NCBI GenBank assembly: GCA_002720475.1
Contig: PBIL01000004.1
Location: 137,834 to 180,600, forward strand
Length of the DNA: 42,767 bases
Reading direction: 5' to 3'
From: Roseovarius sp.
Lineage (GTDB): Bacteria > Pseudomonadota > Alphaproteobacteria > Rhodobacterales > Rhodobacteraceae
Position 1 is the first letter of the stretch. The number at the start of each line of letters is the position of its first letter. Positions 1-10,927 of the stretch are shown here, in pieces. Made by a program: the position numbers and the translations under genes. Below the pieces are notes generated by a model, which had not been told where the DNA came from, ran no database searches, and saw nothing but the letters and a program-made list of their open reading frames with translations.

Positions 1-2022
1 CCGCGTCGCGTCGAGCGCGCGGGCATCGTCCTGTGCGCGGCTCTCCTGCGGCAGGGCAAGCGCCAGCGCCAGGACCGCCGCCGCACCCGCGCGCCAGAGC
101 CTTCCCGAAAGCGCGAGCGCCGCGAGGATATCCGCCGTCATCAGCAGGAGCGCCACGGCCAGCAGCCAGCCGCCGAGCGGCGTTTCCGGCGCGCGTTCCA
201 GCCCCTCGACCGGGATCGCGGCGGGCCAGGAAGCGGGGCCGAGAACGGTGCCCGCGTCGATCACGTTGCGCGCCACGCGCCGCTCCGGCCCGTCATAGAC
301 CCCGGGCAGGAGGTCCGGGCCGAGCGCGGCGTCGAAGAGCCGCTCTCCGGGCACGCCCGCGCGCGTGCCCGCCTCGCTCGTGCGGCCGAACCCGTCAAGC
401 ACCTGGACCGGCTGCCAGGTGGTGCCGGCAAGCGCGGCGGCGTCCGGCGGCGCGCTCACCGAGGAGACGGCCAGCCGTTCGAGCATCTGCACGAAGAGGC
501 CGGAGAGCGGCAGCGTGGACCATTCGGCATTGGCCGTGACGTGAAAGAGCACGACCTGCCCCGCGCCGATCCGCTTGCGCGTGACCAGCGGCGTGCCGTC
601 GGTCAGTTGCGCGATGACCCGCTCGGCGAGCGTCGGATCGGGTTGCGCCATGACCTGCGCGTTCACCGCCACGTCCTCGGGGATGGCGAGGCCCTGGAAC
701 GGGCTTCCCTCGGGAAAGGGGGCAAGCGCCTTGGGTTCGCCCCAGCTCATCGCGCCGCCCACGGTGCGCCCGCCCGCGCGCAGGCGGACCGGCATGAGCG
801 GATGCTCGGTGGCGCGCGACACGTCGCTTGCGGCCAGACGCGGCCCGGCAAAGCGCAGGAGGATCCCGCCACCCTCGACCCAGTCGCGCAGCGCGTCCTC
901 CTCCGCCGCCGAGAGCGTCGCCACATCGGCAAGCACGATGGCATCGGGATTGGCGGGCAGGATGTCCATGAGCGCGCCGTCGAGCAGGTCCGCCGTCGGG
1001 ACGAGTGCCTGCCGCAGGTAGTGCAGCGGCGAGAGAAGCTCCAGCCCCTCGCGGTCCTCGCGCCCGGCGATGAGCGCGACCTCCCGGCGCTTGAGCCCGT
1101 CATCGGTGAGGCTCACGGCCCCGGCATGACGCGCGCCCGCGATCTCGAAGCGGGTGAGGCGCGCGCGCAGTTCCGTCGGCAGCGACAGCGCGCCCGTGGC
1201 CTCGGTCGCGCCTTCGGCGAAACTCAGGGACAGCGAGGCCAGCACGCGCTCGGTGCCAGAGGGGTCGCGGCCGTGTGCGGCAACGGTGATCTCGCGTGCC
1301 GCGCCTTCCCGGGCGCGCAGGGCGCGCAGCTCCACCAGCCCGTCCCGCAGGACGGGCGGCGCAAGGGCGGTGAGCGGGCGCGCGCTCTCGTGAACGGTGA
1401 CGGGGCCGTGCGCCTCGAGCGCGGCCAGCAGCGGCGCGCGCCCGTCTTGCGCGCGCCCGTCCGAGAACCAGCGGCTCTCGAAACTGCCCTCGGGGAGCAT
1501 CGCCGCCGCCGCGGCATAGGTCTCGGGCACCGCCGTCCAGGGCTGCGGGATCAGCCCGGGCAGGGTGGTGCGAACTGCCTGCGCGGCCTGGAACACCGGT
1601 GCCTCCGGCGCGCTCAGCCGCAGCAGGGCGGCGGTGCGCCCGTCGCGCGCCGCCTCGGCCAGAAGCCCGTCGATCACCGCGCGCTGCGCCTGCCAGTCGC
1701 GCGCGGCGGCCCAGCTGTCCTCGACCACGATCAGGAGCGGGCCACGCCGCCCCGGCTCGCCCGTGTCGCGGGGATTGAGCACCGGCCCGGCCAGCCCGAC
1801 AATGGCGGCGGCCACGGCCAGCATCCGCAAGAGCAGCAGCCACCAGGGCGTGCGGTCGCTCACGCTGTCCTCGTCACGCAGACCGAGGAGCAGCGCCACG
1901 CCGGGAAAGCGCCGCCGCACCGGGGCGGGCGGCACGGCGCGCAGCACGATCCAGAGCAGCGGAAGGGCGACAAGCGCCCAGAGCAGCCAGGGCGTGGCGA
2001 AACCGATGGCACCAGGGGTCAT
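1..2022 (-). CDS. BatA/DUF4159-type membrane protein, C-terminus off the left edge
   Basis: The minus-strand frame is open from the ATG at 2022 to base 1, about 673 residues, without a stop. The N-terminus has two hydrophobic segments (about residues 10-27 and 60-80) around a basic loop (PVRRRFPG), the arrangement of the BatA N-terminal double-transmembrane domain. The middle is a long periplasmic-like region, and another hydrophobic segment (GGWLLAVALLLMTADILA) lies near the window edge. The DUF4159 domain expected next would be off-window. The start overlaps the stop of the DUF58 gene by 4 bases (ATGA), so it is translationally coupled to moxR-DUF58. Such operons are thought to act in cell-envelope or metalloprotein maturation; the exact role is unknown. 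Family assignment is from architecture and context. Confidence 0.8.
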   Translation of the reverse strand, partial: MTPGAIGFATPWLLWALVALPLLWIVLRAVPPAPVRRRFPGVALLLGLRDEDSVSDRTPWWLLLLRMLAVAAAIVGLAGPVLNPRDTGEPGRRGPLLIVVEDSWAAARDWQAQRAVIDGLLAEAARDGRTAALLRLSAPEAPVFQAAQAVRTTLPGLIPQPWTAVPETYAAAAAMLPEGSFESRWFSDGRAQDGRAPLLAALEAHGPVTVHESARPLTALAPPVLRDGLVELRALRAREGAAREITVAAHGRDPSGTERVLASLSLSFAEGATEATGALSLPTELRARLTRFEIAGARHAGAVSLTDDGLKRREVALIAGREDREGLELLSPLHYLRQALVPTADLLDGALMDILPANPDAIVLADVATLSAAEEDALRDWVEGGGILLRFAGPRLAASDVSRATEHPLMPVRLRAGGRTVGGAMSWGEPKALAPFPEGSPFQGLAIPEDVAVNAQVMAQPDPTLAERVIAQLTDGTPLVTRKRIGAGQVVLFHVTANAEWSTLPLSGLFVQMLERLAVSSVSAPPDAAALAGTTWQPVQVLDGFGRTSEAGTRAGVPGERLFDAALGPDLLPGVYDGPERRVARNVIDAGTVLGPASWPAAIPVEGLERAPETPLGGWLLAVALLLMTADILAALALSGRLWRAGAAAVLALALALPQESRAQDDARALDATR

Positions 2023-2900
2023 GCGCGCCCCCCCTCGGCAATCGCGCGATAGAGCCACAGGAGGGCCGATTGCGCGCTGGTATCCGTGTGATGGCAGCTA
2101 TGGGTCCAGCCGGTCGCCGAAGCGAGATGCGCCAGCTCGTCCTTGCGCGCGGCAAGCCGTTCGAGATAGCGCGGGCGCAGGTCGGCGGCCTTGAGCGTCT
2201 CGTGCCGCAGCGCGCCGCCCACGCTCTCGAAGATGGTGCGCCCGCGATAGGGGAACGCCTCTTCCGCCGGGTCGAGCACCTGGAGAAGCACGCCGCGCAC
2301 CCCGCGATCCGCCGCCGCGGTGAGAGACGCGCGCACGGGCGCGGGATCGCCCAGGAAATCGGAGATGAGCAGCGCCCGGCCGTGGGGCACGAGCCCGCTC
2401 ATGTCGGGGCTGGCGTAGTCCTGATCGCTGTCTTGCGTGAGCGCCTCGGCAAGCCGGGCGATCTGCGCCGCACCGCGCCGGGGCGGCAGCGCGCCGCCGG
2501 TCATCCCCACCCGTTCGCCGCCGCGATCGAGAAGCAGCGCCACGGCGAGCGCCAGAAGCCGCGCGCGGTCTGCCTTTTCCGGCAGGGCCGGGCCGGAGGC
2601 AAAGCGCATCGAGGCGGCGGGATCGACCCAGAGCATGACGCTCTGGGCCACCTGCCATTCCCGCTGGCGGACGAATTGCGCGTCCGAGCGTGCCGAGCGG
2701 CGCCAGTCAATCATGGCGCGGCTGTCGCCCGCCTGAACCGGGCGGTATTGCCAGAAATCGTCACCCGCGCCCGCGCGCCTGCGTCCATGCTCGCCCAGCA
2801 GCACGGTGCGGGCCAGCCGCTCGGCCCGCGCCAGGAGCGGTGGCAGGCGGGCGGCTTCGGCCTCGGCGCGGGGGCGCAGGGAGAGGGGCGTTGCGGCCAT
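2019..2900 (-). CDS. DUF58 domain protein (vWA-like, MoxR partner)
   Basis: This 293-residue protein has the DUF58 signature at about residues 49-71 ([20 protein letters not shown]). A von Willebrand A-like strand follows at about 89-98 ([10 protein letters not shown]), in which the metal-site DxSxS pattern is incomplete. I chose the ATG at 2900 because upstream in-frame codons lie inside moxR, and this start sits one base after the moxR stop. DUF58 proteins accompany MoxR AAA+ ATPases and are thought to help them act on client proteins. The three-gene operon order moxR-DUF58-BatA/DUF4159 supports the call. Confidence 0.88.
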   Translation of the reverse strand: MAATPLSLRPRAEAEAARLPPLLARAERLARTVLLGEHGRRRAGAGDDFWQYRPVQAGDSRAMIDWRRSARSDAQFVRQREWQVAQSVMLWVDPAASMRFASGPALPEKADRARLLALAVALLLDRGGERVGMTGGALPPRRGAAQIARLAEALTQDSDQDYASPDMSGLVPHGRALLISDFLGDPAPVRASLTAAADRGVRGVLLQVLDPAEEAFPYRGRTIFESVGGALRHETLKAADLRPRYLERLAARKDELAHLASATGWTHSCHHTDTSAQSALLWLYRAIAEGGRA

Positions 2901-2901
2901 G

Positions 2902-3909
<1,008 letters not shown>

Positions 3910-3966
3910 GGCAAAACTCCCGTCAGACCTATATCCTATGGCATGAATGTATCGTCCCGAACGGAA

Positions 3967-4557
3967 ATGGCAAAAGCAATGAGTGCAAGATCCGTCACAT
4001 CGCCGTCACCCGAGGGCATCGCTGTCTCCGCACGCGCCGCCGCCAAGGGGCGCGGCCTGCCGCCCGTGCATCTGTGGAACCCGCCCTTTTGCGGCGATCT
4101 CGACATCCGGATCGCCCGGGACGGGACATGGTTCTACCTTGGCACGCCCATTGGCCGGCCGGAACTGGTGCGGCTCTTTTCCACGATCCTGCGCAAGGAT
4201 GGCGACAGGTATTACCTGGTCACACCCGTGGAAAAGGTGGGAATCACCGTCGATGACGCGCCCTTCGTCGCCGTGGATGTCGAGGCCGAGGGCACGGGGC
4301 GCGACCGGGTGCTGCATTTCGAGACCAATGTGGGCGACCGGGTGAGCGCGGGGCCCGAGCACCCGATCCGGGTTGAGCGCGACGCGCAGACGGGCGAACC
4401 TTCGCCCTATGTCATGGTGCGCGCGGGGCTCGAGGCGCTCATCGACCGAAAGAGCTTCTACCGGCTGGTCGAGATCGGCGCGCGGCACGAGGGCTGGTTC
4501 GGCCTCTGGTCGGGCGGGGTCTTCTTCCCGATCATCCCCGAGGCAGACCTGCCCTGA
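3967..4557 (+). CDS. DUF1285 domain protein
   Basis: This encodes a DUF1285 protein of about 196 residues. Conserved stretches include [37 protein letters not shown] and [11 protein letters not shown] near the C-terminus. The start is uncertain: in-frame ATGs lie at 3943, 3967 and 3979, none with a strong Shine-Dalgarno sequence. DUF1285 proteins are small cytosolic proteins of unknown function, commonly next to moxR operons in this group. The gene is followed by a two-hairpin repeat and then a convergent dehydrogenase gene. Confidence 0.85.
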   Translation: MAKAMSARSVTSPSPEGIAVSARAAAKGRGLPPVHLWNPPFCGDLDIRIARDGTWFYLGTPIGRPELVRLFSTILRKDGDRYYLVTPVEKVGITVDDAPFVAVDVEAEGTGRDRVLHFETNVGDRVSAGPEHPIRVERDAQTGEPSPYVMVRAGLEALIDRKSFYRLVEIGARHEGWFGLWSGGVFFPIIPEADLP

Positions 4558-4576
4558 GCCGTCCTGCCTGCGCGCG

Positions 4577-4641
4577 GTCATCCCCGCGCAGGCGGGGAGC
4601 TCCCGGCGACAAGAGACCCTCGGGGCAAGCCCGAGGGTGAC
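4577..4641. repeat. Dispersed two-hairpin palindromic repeat, copy 1
   Basis: The element is bounded by GTCATCC at the left and GGGTGAC at the right and contains two hairpins. Stem 1 is TCCCCGC/GCGGGGA (4581-4587 with 4592-4598). Stem 2 is ACCCTCGGG/CCCGAGGGT (4616-4624 with 4630-4638). A second copy with the same plan and a shared CAAGAGA linker lies at 22554-22619. It sits between two convergent genes and could help end transcription, but there is no T-tract. Confidence 0.75.
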
Positions 4642-4668
4642 GCGGTCCGAAGGGGCCGACGGAGCGGA

Positions 4669-6141
4669 TCAGACGCTCATGCAGATATATTTCATCTCGA
4701 GGAACTCGTCGATGCCGTGATGGCTGCCCTCGCGGCCGAGGCCCGATTGCTTGACCCCGCCGAAGGGCGCGACCTCGGTCGAGATGATGCCGGTATTGAC
4801 CCCGACGATCCCGTATTCCAGCGCCTCTGCCACCCTGGTCACGCGAGAGAGGTCGCGGGCGTAGAAATAGGAGGCCAGGCCGAAGATCGTGTCATTGGCC
4901 ATGGCGATCACCTCATCCTCGTCCTCGAAGCGGAAGAGCGGCGCGAGCGGGCCGAAGGTTTCATCGGTGGCGACGAGCATGTCCTGCGTCACATCCGTGA
5001 GGATCGTGGGCGGCAGGAAATGCCCCGGCCCCTGCACCGGCGTGCCGCCGCCCATCACTACCTTGGCACCCTTGGCGGTGGCGTCCGCGACGTGTTCCTG
5101 CACCTTCACGATGGCATCGGCATTGATGAGCGGGCCGAGCGTCGTGCCCTCCTCGAACCCGTCGCCCATGCGCAGCTTTTCCACCGCCACCTTCAGCCTG
5201 GCGGCAAATTCGTCATAGACGCCCGCCTGCACGTAGATGCGGTTGGCGCAGACGCAGGTCTGGCCGTTGTTGCGGAACTTGCACAGGATCGCGCCCTCGA
5301 CCGCGGCATCGAGATCGGCATCGTCGAAGACGATGAAGGGCGCGTTCCCGCCCAGTTCCATCGAGCATTTCATCACCTGATCGGCGGCCTGGCGCAGCAG
5401 GATGCGCCCCACCTCCGTCGAGCCGGTGAAGGTGAGCTTGCGCACGCCCGGGTTCTCGCAGAACTCCTTGCCCACCTCCGAGGAACGCGACGAGGGCACG
5501 ATGTTGAACACGCCCGCCGGGATGCCCGCGCGCTCGGCCAGAACGCCAAGGACCGTGGCCGAAAGCGGCGTCTCGGTCGCGGGCCGGCCGATGAAGGCGC
5601 AGCCGGCGGCAAGGGCGGGCGCGGCCTTGCGCGTGATCATGGCATTCGGGAAATTCCACGGCGTGATCGAGGCGGCGACGCCGATGGGCTGCTTGATCAC
5701 GGTGATGCGCTTGTCGCGCTGGTGGCCGGGGATGGTCTCGCCATAGATGCGCTTGGCCTCTTCGGCGAAAAATTCCACGAACGAGGCGCCATAGGCGATC
5801 TCTCCCTTGGCCTCGGTGAGCGGCTTGCCCTGTTCGGCGGTCAGGATCACGCCCAGATCGTGCTGGTTCTCCATCATCAGGTCGAACCATTTGCGCAATA
5901 CGGCGGCGCGCTCCTTGCCGGTCCATCGCGCCCAGTCCTTCTGCGCCGCCTCGGCCATGTCGATGGCATGGGCCACCTGCGCGCGGCCGAGATCGGCGAC
6001 ATGGGCGATCACGTCGCCGCGCGCGGGGTTCGTCACCTCGAACGTGCCGTTGTCGCCATCCACCCATTGCCCGCCCACATAGGCGCGCTCGGCCAGCAGG
6101 CTCGGATCCTTCAGCATGGATTTCAGATCGGTCGTGGTCAT
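4669..6141 (-). CDS. gabD: Succinate-semialdehyde dehydrogenase, NAD(P)-dependent
   Basis: The 490-residue aldehyde dehydrogenase matches GabD along its length, oxidising succinate semialdehyde to succinate at the end of GABA degradation. The general-base Glu is in MELGGNAPF (E262), the nucleophile is in NNGQTCVCANR (C296, with C298 two residues on as in GabD), and the C-terminus is GLGREGSHHGIDEFLEMKYI. One oddity is that the cofactor-binding Lys of the usual KPA(S/E)xTP motif is Arg here (GRPATETP, R186), which may change NAD/NADP preference. A GGGGGAGG ribosome site precedes the ATG. It stands alone, convergent with the DUF1285 gene. Confidence 0.92.
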   Translation of the reverse strand: MTTTDLKSMLKDPSLLAERAYVGGQWVDGDNGTFEVTNPARGDVIAHVADLGRAQVAHAIDMAEAAQKDWARWTGKERAAVLRKWFDLMMENQHDLGVILTAEQGKPLTEAKGEIAYGASFVEFFAEEAKRIYGETIPGHQRDKRITVIKQPIGVAASITPWNFPNAMITRKAAPALAAGCAFIGRPATETPLSATVLGVLAERAGIPAGVFNIVPSSRSSEVGKEFCENPGVRKLTFTGSTEVGRILLRQAADQVMKCSMELGGNAPFIVFDDADLDAAVEGAILCKFRNNGQTCVCANRIYVQAGVYDEFAARLKVAVEKLRMGDGFEEGTTLGPLINADAIVKVQEHVADATAKGAKVVMGGGTPVQGPGHFLPPTILTDVTQDMLVATDETFGPLAPLFRFEDEDEVIAMANDTIFGLASYFYARDLSRVTRVAEALEYGIVGVNTGIISTEVAPFGGVKQSGLGREGSHHGIDEFLEMKYICMSV

Positions 6142-6228
6142 GGCGCGGGCCTCCCCCTGATGTCTTCGGTCTCGCGGAGTCAGACCAGCTTGCGTAAGGA
6201 TTGTCTAGGGCCAGCGGAGGAGAAGAGA

Positions 6229-7014
6229 ATGGCGGAACTGGACGATGATTACGCGAACCTTCCCCATATTCCGGGCGGCGCACAGTATCCCGCGCGCTGG
6301 AGCGTGGCCGCCGAGGCGTTTCGCGCGAAGACCGGCGCGCGGGCGGCGCTTGCCCTGCCTTACGGCGACGGCGCGCGGCAGGCGTTCGACCTCTTTCACC
6401 CCGAAGGTGAGGCGCGCGGTCTCTGCGTCTTCGTGCATGGCGGCTACTGGCTGAAATTCGACCGCACGTTCTGGTCGCATCTCGCGGCGGGGCCGCTGGC
6501 GCGCGGCTGGGCGGTCGCCATGCCCTCCTACGATCTCTGCCCCGAGGTGCGCATCGCCGACATCACCCGCCAGATCGCCCGCGCCGTCACGGTGGCGGCG
6601 GGGCGCGTGGCCGGGCCGCTCGCGCTTGCCGGGCATTCGGCGGGCGGGCATCTTGTGGCGCGCATGGCGGTGCCGGGGGTGCTTCCGCGGGAGGTGGCAG
6701 GGCGGCTTGGCCATGTCCTGCCGATCTCGCCGGTGGCGGATCTGCGACCCCTCCTGCGGACCTCGATGAACGCGGATTTCGGTCTCGATCCGGCAAGCGC
6801 GGCGGCCGAGAGCCCGGTGCTCATGCGCCCGCTGCCGGTGCCGGTCACGGTCTGGGTGGGCGGGCAGGAGCGGCCCGCCTTCCTCGATCAGGCGCGCTGG
6901 CTGGCCGAGGCCTGGGGCGCGCCGCTCGAGATCGCGCCGGGCGCGCATCATTTCGACGTGATCGAACCGCTGGCCGATCCGGCAAGCGCGATGGTGGCGC
7001 GGCTTCTGGGCTGA
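6229..7014 (+). CDS. Alpha/beta hydrolase, arylformamidase (KynB)-like
   Basis: This 261-residue alpha/beta hydrolase has an oxyanion-type HGGYW motif at residues 70-74 and a nucleophile elbow GHSAGG at 135-140 (Ser137). A likely catalytic His lies at 240 or 241 in GAHHFDVIE. The HGGYW plus GHSAGG pair is typical of kynurenine formamidase and related esterases, but no kynurenine gene is adjacent, so the substrate is uncertain. The start at 6229 is preceded by GGAGGAGAAG. The gene is divergent from gabD across about 87 bases. Confidence 0.85.
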   Translation: MAELDDDYANLPHIPGGAQYPARWSVAAEAFRAKTGARAALALPYGDGARQAFDLFHPEGEARGLCVFVHGGYWLKFDRTFWSHLAAGPLARGWAVAMPSYDLCPEVRIADITRQIARAVTVAAGRVAGPLALAGHSAGGHLVARMAVPGVLPREVAGRLGHVLPISPVADLRPLLRTSMNADFGLDPASAAAESPVLMRPLPVPVTVWVGGQERPAFLDQARWLAEAWGAPLEIAPGAHHFDVIEPLADPASAMVARLLG

Positions 7015-7099
7015 GCCGCGCGCGCCGTTCACGCTTTGGCAAGACTGCACCCGGAGTCTCGGCGCATCCCACGCGATGCCCTGACCCCGGAGAGCCCCG

Positions 7100-8387
7100 A
7101 TGCAAGATCAGTCCCCGCGCCTTGCGCTTCCCTTCCTCCTGCCTTCGCAGGCACAAAAGCATGTCACCCATAACGAGGCGCTAAGCCGTCTCGACATCGC
7201 GGTGCAGCTTGCGGTGGAGGGGATCGCGGCGGAAACGCCCCCGGCCCTGCCCGCGGAGGGACAGGTCTGGGCGCTGGGCCCCGCGCCCACCGGGGCCTGG
7301 GCCGGGCAGGGGGGGGATGCTCGCGGCCTTCGTCAACGCGGCCTGGCTCTTCATGGCCCCGGGCGAGGGCTGGCTGGCGCTTGACAAGAGCGACGGGCGG
7401 CTCTTTCGCCATGCGGGCGGCAGCTGGCTGCCGCTCGCGCCGCCGGAACTCGACAATCTCGACGGGATCGGCATCAACGCCAGCCATGACGCCGTGAACC
7501 GCCTGGCGGTCGCGGCGGCGGCGACCCTTCTGAACCACGAGGGCGGCGGCCATCAGCTCAAGATCAACAAGGCGGCGGCGGGCGAGACGGCAAGCCTGCT
7601 CTTCCAGACCGGCTTTGGCGGGCGGGCCGAGATGGGCACGAGCGGCAGCGACGATTTCGCCATCAAGGTAAGCGCGGACGGCGCGAGCTGGGCCACCGCT
7701 CTCCGGCTCGACGCGGCCAGCGGGCGGGCGAGCGGCGCGGCCGTGCAGGCCGATGCCACCGATCCGACGACGGGGCGGCTCATGTCCACCGGAGCCTTCG
7801 GCTGGGGGCAGGACGGGGCCCAGGCGGTCCCCGTGCTGGCCGATCTCGACGATCCTGCGCAGCCTGCGGGCAGCTATGCCGTTACGGCGGCGACGCTCGG
7901 CCCGCGTCCCGCCGGGGCGGTGGCGGGCGGCTGTCTCGTGCTGCGGCAGGGGGCTGACGCGCTGGCGCAGCTTTTCTTCGGTGCGGCGGGCGAAGTGCTG
8001 GCCTTCCGGTTGCGGGCGGGCGGCACCTGGGGCGCGTGGCTGGCGCTCCATGGCGAACACAACGCGAGCCGGGTGAGCGGCAGCGATGGCGAGGCGCTGC
8101 GTCTGCCCGACGGCACGCAGATCTGCCGACATGTTCTTGTGCTCGACGCGCCGGAGGTGGCGGCGGGCGCACTCTTTGCCGGTGCCGCCGAGACGGTCTG
8201 GACCTATCCCGCGCCCTTTGCTGCCGGAACCCGCCCGACCCTCACGGCAAGCGCCACGGCGGCCACGGGCCTGTGGGTCACGGCGCGGGCGGGGGATGCC
8301 ACGGCGGGCGCGCTGCGCGCCATGGCGGCCGAGGCGCAGGGCAGCGCGCCCGAGGTGGTGGCGACGGCGGTGGGACGCTGGGTCTGA
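7100..8387 (+). pseudogene. DUF2793 domain protein, frame broken at a G8 tract
   Basis: The first frame (from 7100) encodes a typical DUF2793 N-terminus (LALPFLLPSQAQKHVTHNEALSRLD) up to GAWAGQGG. The conserved continuation MLAAFVNAAWLFMAPGEGW is in the next frame and runs to 8387. The frames meet at eight G residues (7309-7316); one G fewer would restore an intact protein of about 428 residues. The downstream part looks like a fibre or spike C-terminus rich in Ala and Gly. DUF2793 occurs, as I recall, in head-spike proteins of the Rhodobacter gene transfer agent, but no other phage genes are nearby. The break may be real, slippage-corrected, or a sequencing error. Confidence 0.8.
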
Positions 8388-8394
8388 GCGCCGC

Positions 8395-9171
8395 TCACTT
8401 GTCGCGGAACTGCGCCTCGCGCTTCTCAGTAAAGGCCGCCATGCCCTCTTTCTGATCCTCGGTGGCAAAGAGGGAATGGAACACGCGCCGCTCGAACAGA
8501 AGCCCCTCGCGCAGCGTCGTCTCGAAGGAGCGGTTGACCGCCTCCTTGGCCGCCATCACCGTGATCTGCGATTTCTCGGCGATCTTCTGGGCGGCCGACA
8601 TGGCCTCGTCCATGAGCTTCTTGGCGGGCACAACGCGGCTTACCAGCCCCGAGCGCTCGGCCTCCTCGGCATCCATGAACCGCCCCGTGAGGTTCATGTC
8701 CATCGCCTTGGCCTTGCCGATGGCGCGTGTGAGGCGCTGCGTGCCGCCCAGCCCGGCAATGACGCCAAGGTTGATCTCGGGCTGGCCGAACTTGGCAGTG
8801 TCCGCGCAAATGATGAAATCGCACATCATCGCCAGCTCGCACCCGCCGCCGAGCGCATAACCGGAAACGGCGGCGATGATCGGCTTGCGGATGCGGGTGA
8901 TGGCGTCACTGTCGGCGGTAAAGAGATCCTCGGAGAATACATCGACAAAGCTTTTCTCGCTCATCATCTTGATGTCGGCCCCGGCGGCGAAGGCCTTTTC
9001 CGAGCCGGTGAGCACGATGCAGCGCACCTTGTCGTTGGCCTGCGCCTCGGTCAGCGCCCCGGCCAGTTCCGACAGGAGCGTGTCGTTGAGCGCGTTGAGC
9101 GCGTCCGGGCGGTTGAGCTTGATGAGGGCGACGTGGTCTTCCATTTCGACGATGATCGTCTCATAGGCCAT
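8395..9171 (-). CDS. Enoyl-CoA hydratase
   Basis: The 258-residue crotonase-fold enzyme hydrates 2-enoyl-CoA in beta-oxidation. Both catalytic glutamates are present, in [11 protein letters not shown] and GQPEINLGV, along with the oxyanion-hole region [11 protein letters not shown] chose the ATG at 9171 ([14 protein letters not shown]), which matches the family start; an ATG at 9210 would add 13 poorly conserved residues. It lies upstream of mutM on the same strand with a 63-base gap between mutM's stop and its own start, and is convergent with the DUF2793 gene. Confidence 0.93.
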   Translation of the reverse strand: MAYETIIVEMEDHVALIKLNRPDALNALNDTLLSELAGALTEAQANDKVRCIVLTGSEKAFAAGADIKMMSEKSFVDVFSEDLFTADSDAITRIRKPIIAAVSGYALGGGCELAMMCDFIICADTAKFGQPEINLGVIAGLGGTQRLTRAIGKAKAMDMNLTGRFMDAEEAERSGLVSRVVPAKKLMDEAMSAAQKIAEKSQITVMAAKEAVNRSFETTLREGLLFERRVFHSLFATEDQKEGMAAFTEKREAQFRDK

Positions 9172-9234
9172 GGATTCTGCTTTCCTTGGTTTCGCTCGGC
9201 CCGAGTCCATATCACGTCGGGGACGCCGTTCAAC

Positions 9235-10086
9235 CTATCTTTGACAGCGCGGGCAGTAGAAGCTTGACCGCGCGGCTTGCACGATGCGGGCGATCCGGCC
9301 TTCGCAGCCGGGTGTGCGACAGGGGGTCCCCTCGCGGCCATAGACGTCGAAGGCGTGCTGGAAATAGCCCAGTTCGCCATCGGCCTGCCGGTAGTCGCGC
9401 AAGGACGAGCCGCCTGCCTCCATGGCGTCGCGCAGCACCTCTCGGATCGCCGGGACAAGCCGCGCGATGCGCCGGGGACCGAGATTGCCCGCCAGGCGGC
9501 GCGGCGAGATCCGCGCGCGAAAGAGCGCCTCGCAGACATAGATGTTGCCCAGGCCCGCCACGATCCGCTGATCGAGAAGCGCGGCCTTCACGGGCATGCG
9601 CCGCCCGGCCAGCGCGGCGGCGAGATGGGCCTCGTGAAACCCGTTGCCGAGCGGTTCGGGGCCGAGTTTCGCCAAAAGGGGATGGGTGTCGGCGGCGGGC
9701 GTCGCCATCAGATCCATCGCGCCGAAACGGCGCGGATCGTTGAAGGTGATCCGCGCGCCGCTGGCCATGTCGAGGATCACGTGATCGTGCTTCTCGGGGG
9801 CGGGGTGGTCGTGGACGAACCGCCCCACAGGCGCGCCCGAAACGAGCATCCGCCCCGACATGCCCAGATGGACCAGCAGCGTCTCCCCCCGGTCGAGATC
9901 GGCCAGCAGGTATTTCGAGCGCCGCCGCAGCGCCAGCACCCGTGCCCCCTGAAGCCGCGCGGCCATGTCCGGCGGGAAGGGCCAGCGCAGATCGGGGCGG
10001 TTCACCTGCGCGCGCGCGATCACCTGCCCCTCCATGACGGGGGCAAGGCCGCGGCGGACGGTTTCGACCTCTGGCAATTCGGGCAT
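9235..10086 (-). CDS. mutM: Formamidopyrimidine-DNA glycosylase (MutM/Fpg)
   Basis: The 283-residue bifunctional glycosylase/AP lyase removes 8-oxoguanine. It begins with the catalytic [14 protein letters not shown], in which the processed Pro2 is the nucleophile and Glu3 is essential. It contains the Lys of RRRSKYLL and [12 protein letters not shown], and ends in a four-Cys zinc finger (CRTPGC...YCPRCQR). The start is fixed by the need for MPELPE at the N-terminus. It is divergent from ubiE across 97 bases. Confidence 0.97.
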   Translation of the reverse strand: MPELPEVETVRRGLAPVMEGQVIARAQVNRPDLRWPFPPDMAARLQGARVLALRRRSKYLLADLDRGETLLVHLGMSGRMLVSGAPVGRFVHDHPAPEKHDHVILDMASGARITFNDPRRFGAMDLMATPAADTHPLLAKLGPEPLGNGFHEAHLAAALAGRRMPVKAALLDQRIVAGLGNIYVCEALFRARISPRRLAGNLGPRRIARLVPAIREVLRDAMEAGGSSLRDYRQADGELGYFQHAFDVYGREGTPCRTPGCEGRIARIVQAARSSFYCPRCQR

Positions 10087-10183
10087 GGCGGACCTCGGCG
10101 CGCGCAAGCGGCGCATTGTAACCCCCGGAGCGCGACCTATAAGAAGGGCGGGACAGCGGATGAGCAAGCCCCCGGAGCGCGGC

Positions 10184-10927
10184 ATGAGCGAGAAAACCAC
10201 CCATTTCGGCTTTCAGGACGTGCCCGAATCGGAAAAGGCGGGGCGTGTACGGGGGGTCTTCGGTTCGGTGGCGTCGAAATACGACGTGATGAACGACGCC
10301 ATGTCCTTCGGCATCCACCGGATCTGGAAGGATGCGATGATGGACTGGCTCGCGCCGCGCGCGGGCCAGCGGCTTCTCGACGTGGCGGGCGGCACGGGCG
10401 ACATTGCCTTCCGCTTCCTCAAGCGCGCGGGGCACGGCCATGCCACCGTGCTCGACCTGACCGAGGCGATGCTGGTGGAGGGCCGCAGGCGCGCCGAGGC
10501 CGAGGCTCTGTCGGGCAGCCTCGACTGGGTGGTGGGCGATGCGATGGCGCTGCCCTTTGCCGATAACAGTTTCGACGTCTACACGATCAGCTTCGGCATC
10601 CGCAACGTGACGCGCCCCGAGGCCGCGCTTGCCGAGGCGTTCCGCGTGCTGCGGCCCGGCGGGCGGCTGATGGTGCTGGAATTCAGCCGGATCCCCAACG
10701 ACCTGATGCAGAAGGTCTATGACCTTTATTCGTTCAACGTCATCCCGCGGCTCGGGCAGGCGATCGCGCGCGACCGTGACAGCTATCAATACCTGGTCGA
10801 ATCGATCCGCCGCTTTCCTGATCAGGACACATTCCTCGAGATGGTGCGCGCGGCGGGTTTCGGGAACGCGAAGTATCGCAACCTCTCCATGGGCATCGCC
10901 TGCCTGCATTCGGGGTGGAAGATTTGA
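10184..10927 (+). CDS. ubiE: Ubiquinone/menaquinone methyltransferase UbiE
   Basis: The 247-residue SAM-dependent C-methyltransferase of ubiquinone synthesis has motif I at residues 64-77 ([14 protein letters not shown]), the family N-terminus [15 protein letters not shown], and [14 protein letters not shown] chose the ATG at 10184 because GGAG lies about 7 bases upstream and family members start near TTHFGFQ; an ATG at 10160 is possible. Its stop overlaps the start of ubiB, so the two are translationally coupled. Confidence 0.96.
   Translation: MSEKTTHFGFQDVPESEKAGRVRGVFGSVASKYDVMNDAMSFGIHRIWKDAMMDWLAPRAGQRLLDVAGGTGDIAFRFLKRAGHGHATVLDLTEAMLVEGRRRAEAEALSGSLDWVVGDAMALPFADNSFDVYTISFGIRNVTRPEAALAEAFRVLRPGGRLMVLEFSRIPNDLMQKVYDLYSFNVIPRLGQAIARDRDSYQYLVESIRRFPDQDTFLEMVRAAGFGNAKYRNLSMGIACLHSGWKI

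Noticed and set aside
541..2052. Long plus-strand open frame of about 500 codons opposite the BatA/DUF4159 gene
   Set aside because: Composition is Arg/Gly/His/Gln-rich with no recognisable motif. It is a GC-codon shadow of the minus-strand gene, which has membrane segments and operon context.
7100..8387. Prophage or gene transfer agent cluster around the DUF2793 gene
   Set aside because: No capsid, portal, terminase, tail or integrase genes lie near; flanking genes are metabolic.
9172..9234. Place where rpsT might be expected between enoyl-CoA hydratase and mutM
   Set aside because: The gap is only 63 bases and has no open frame.
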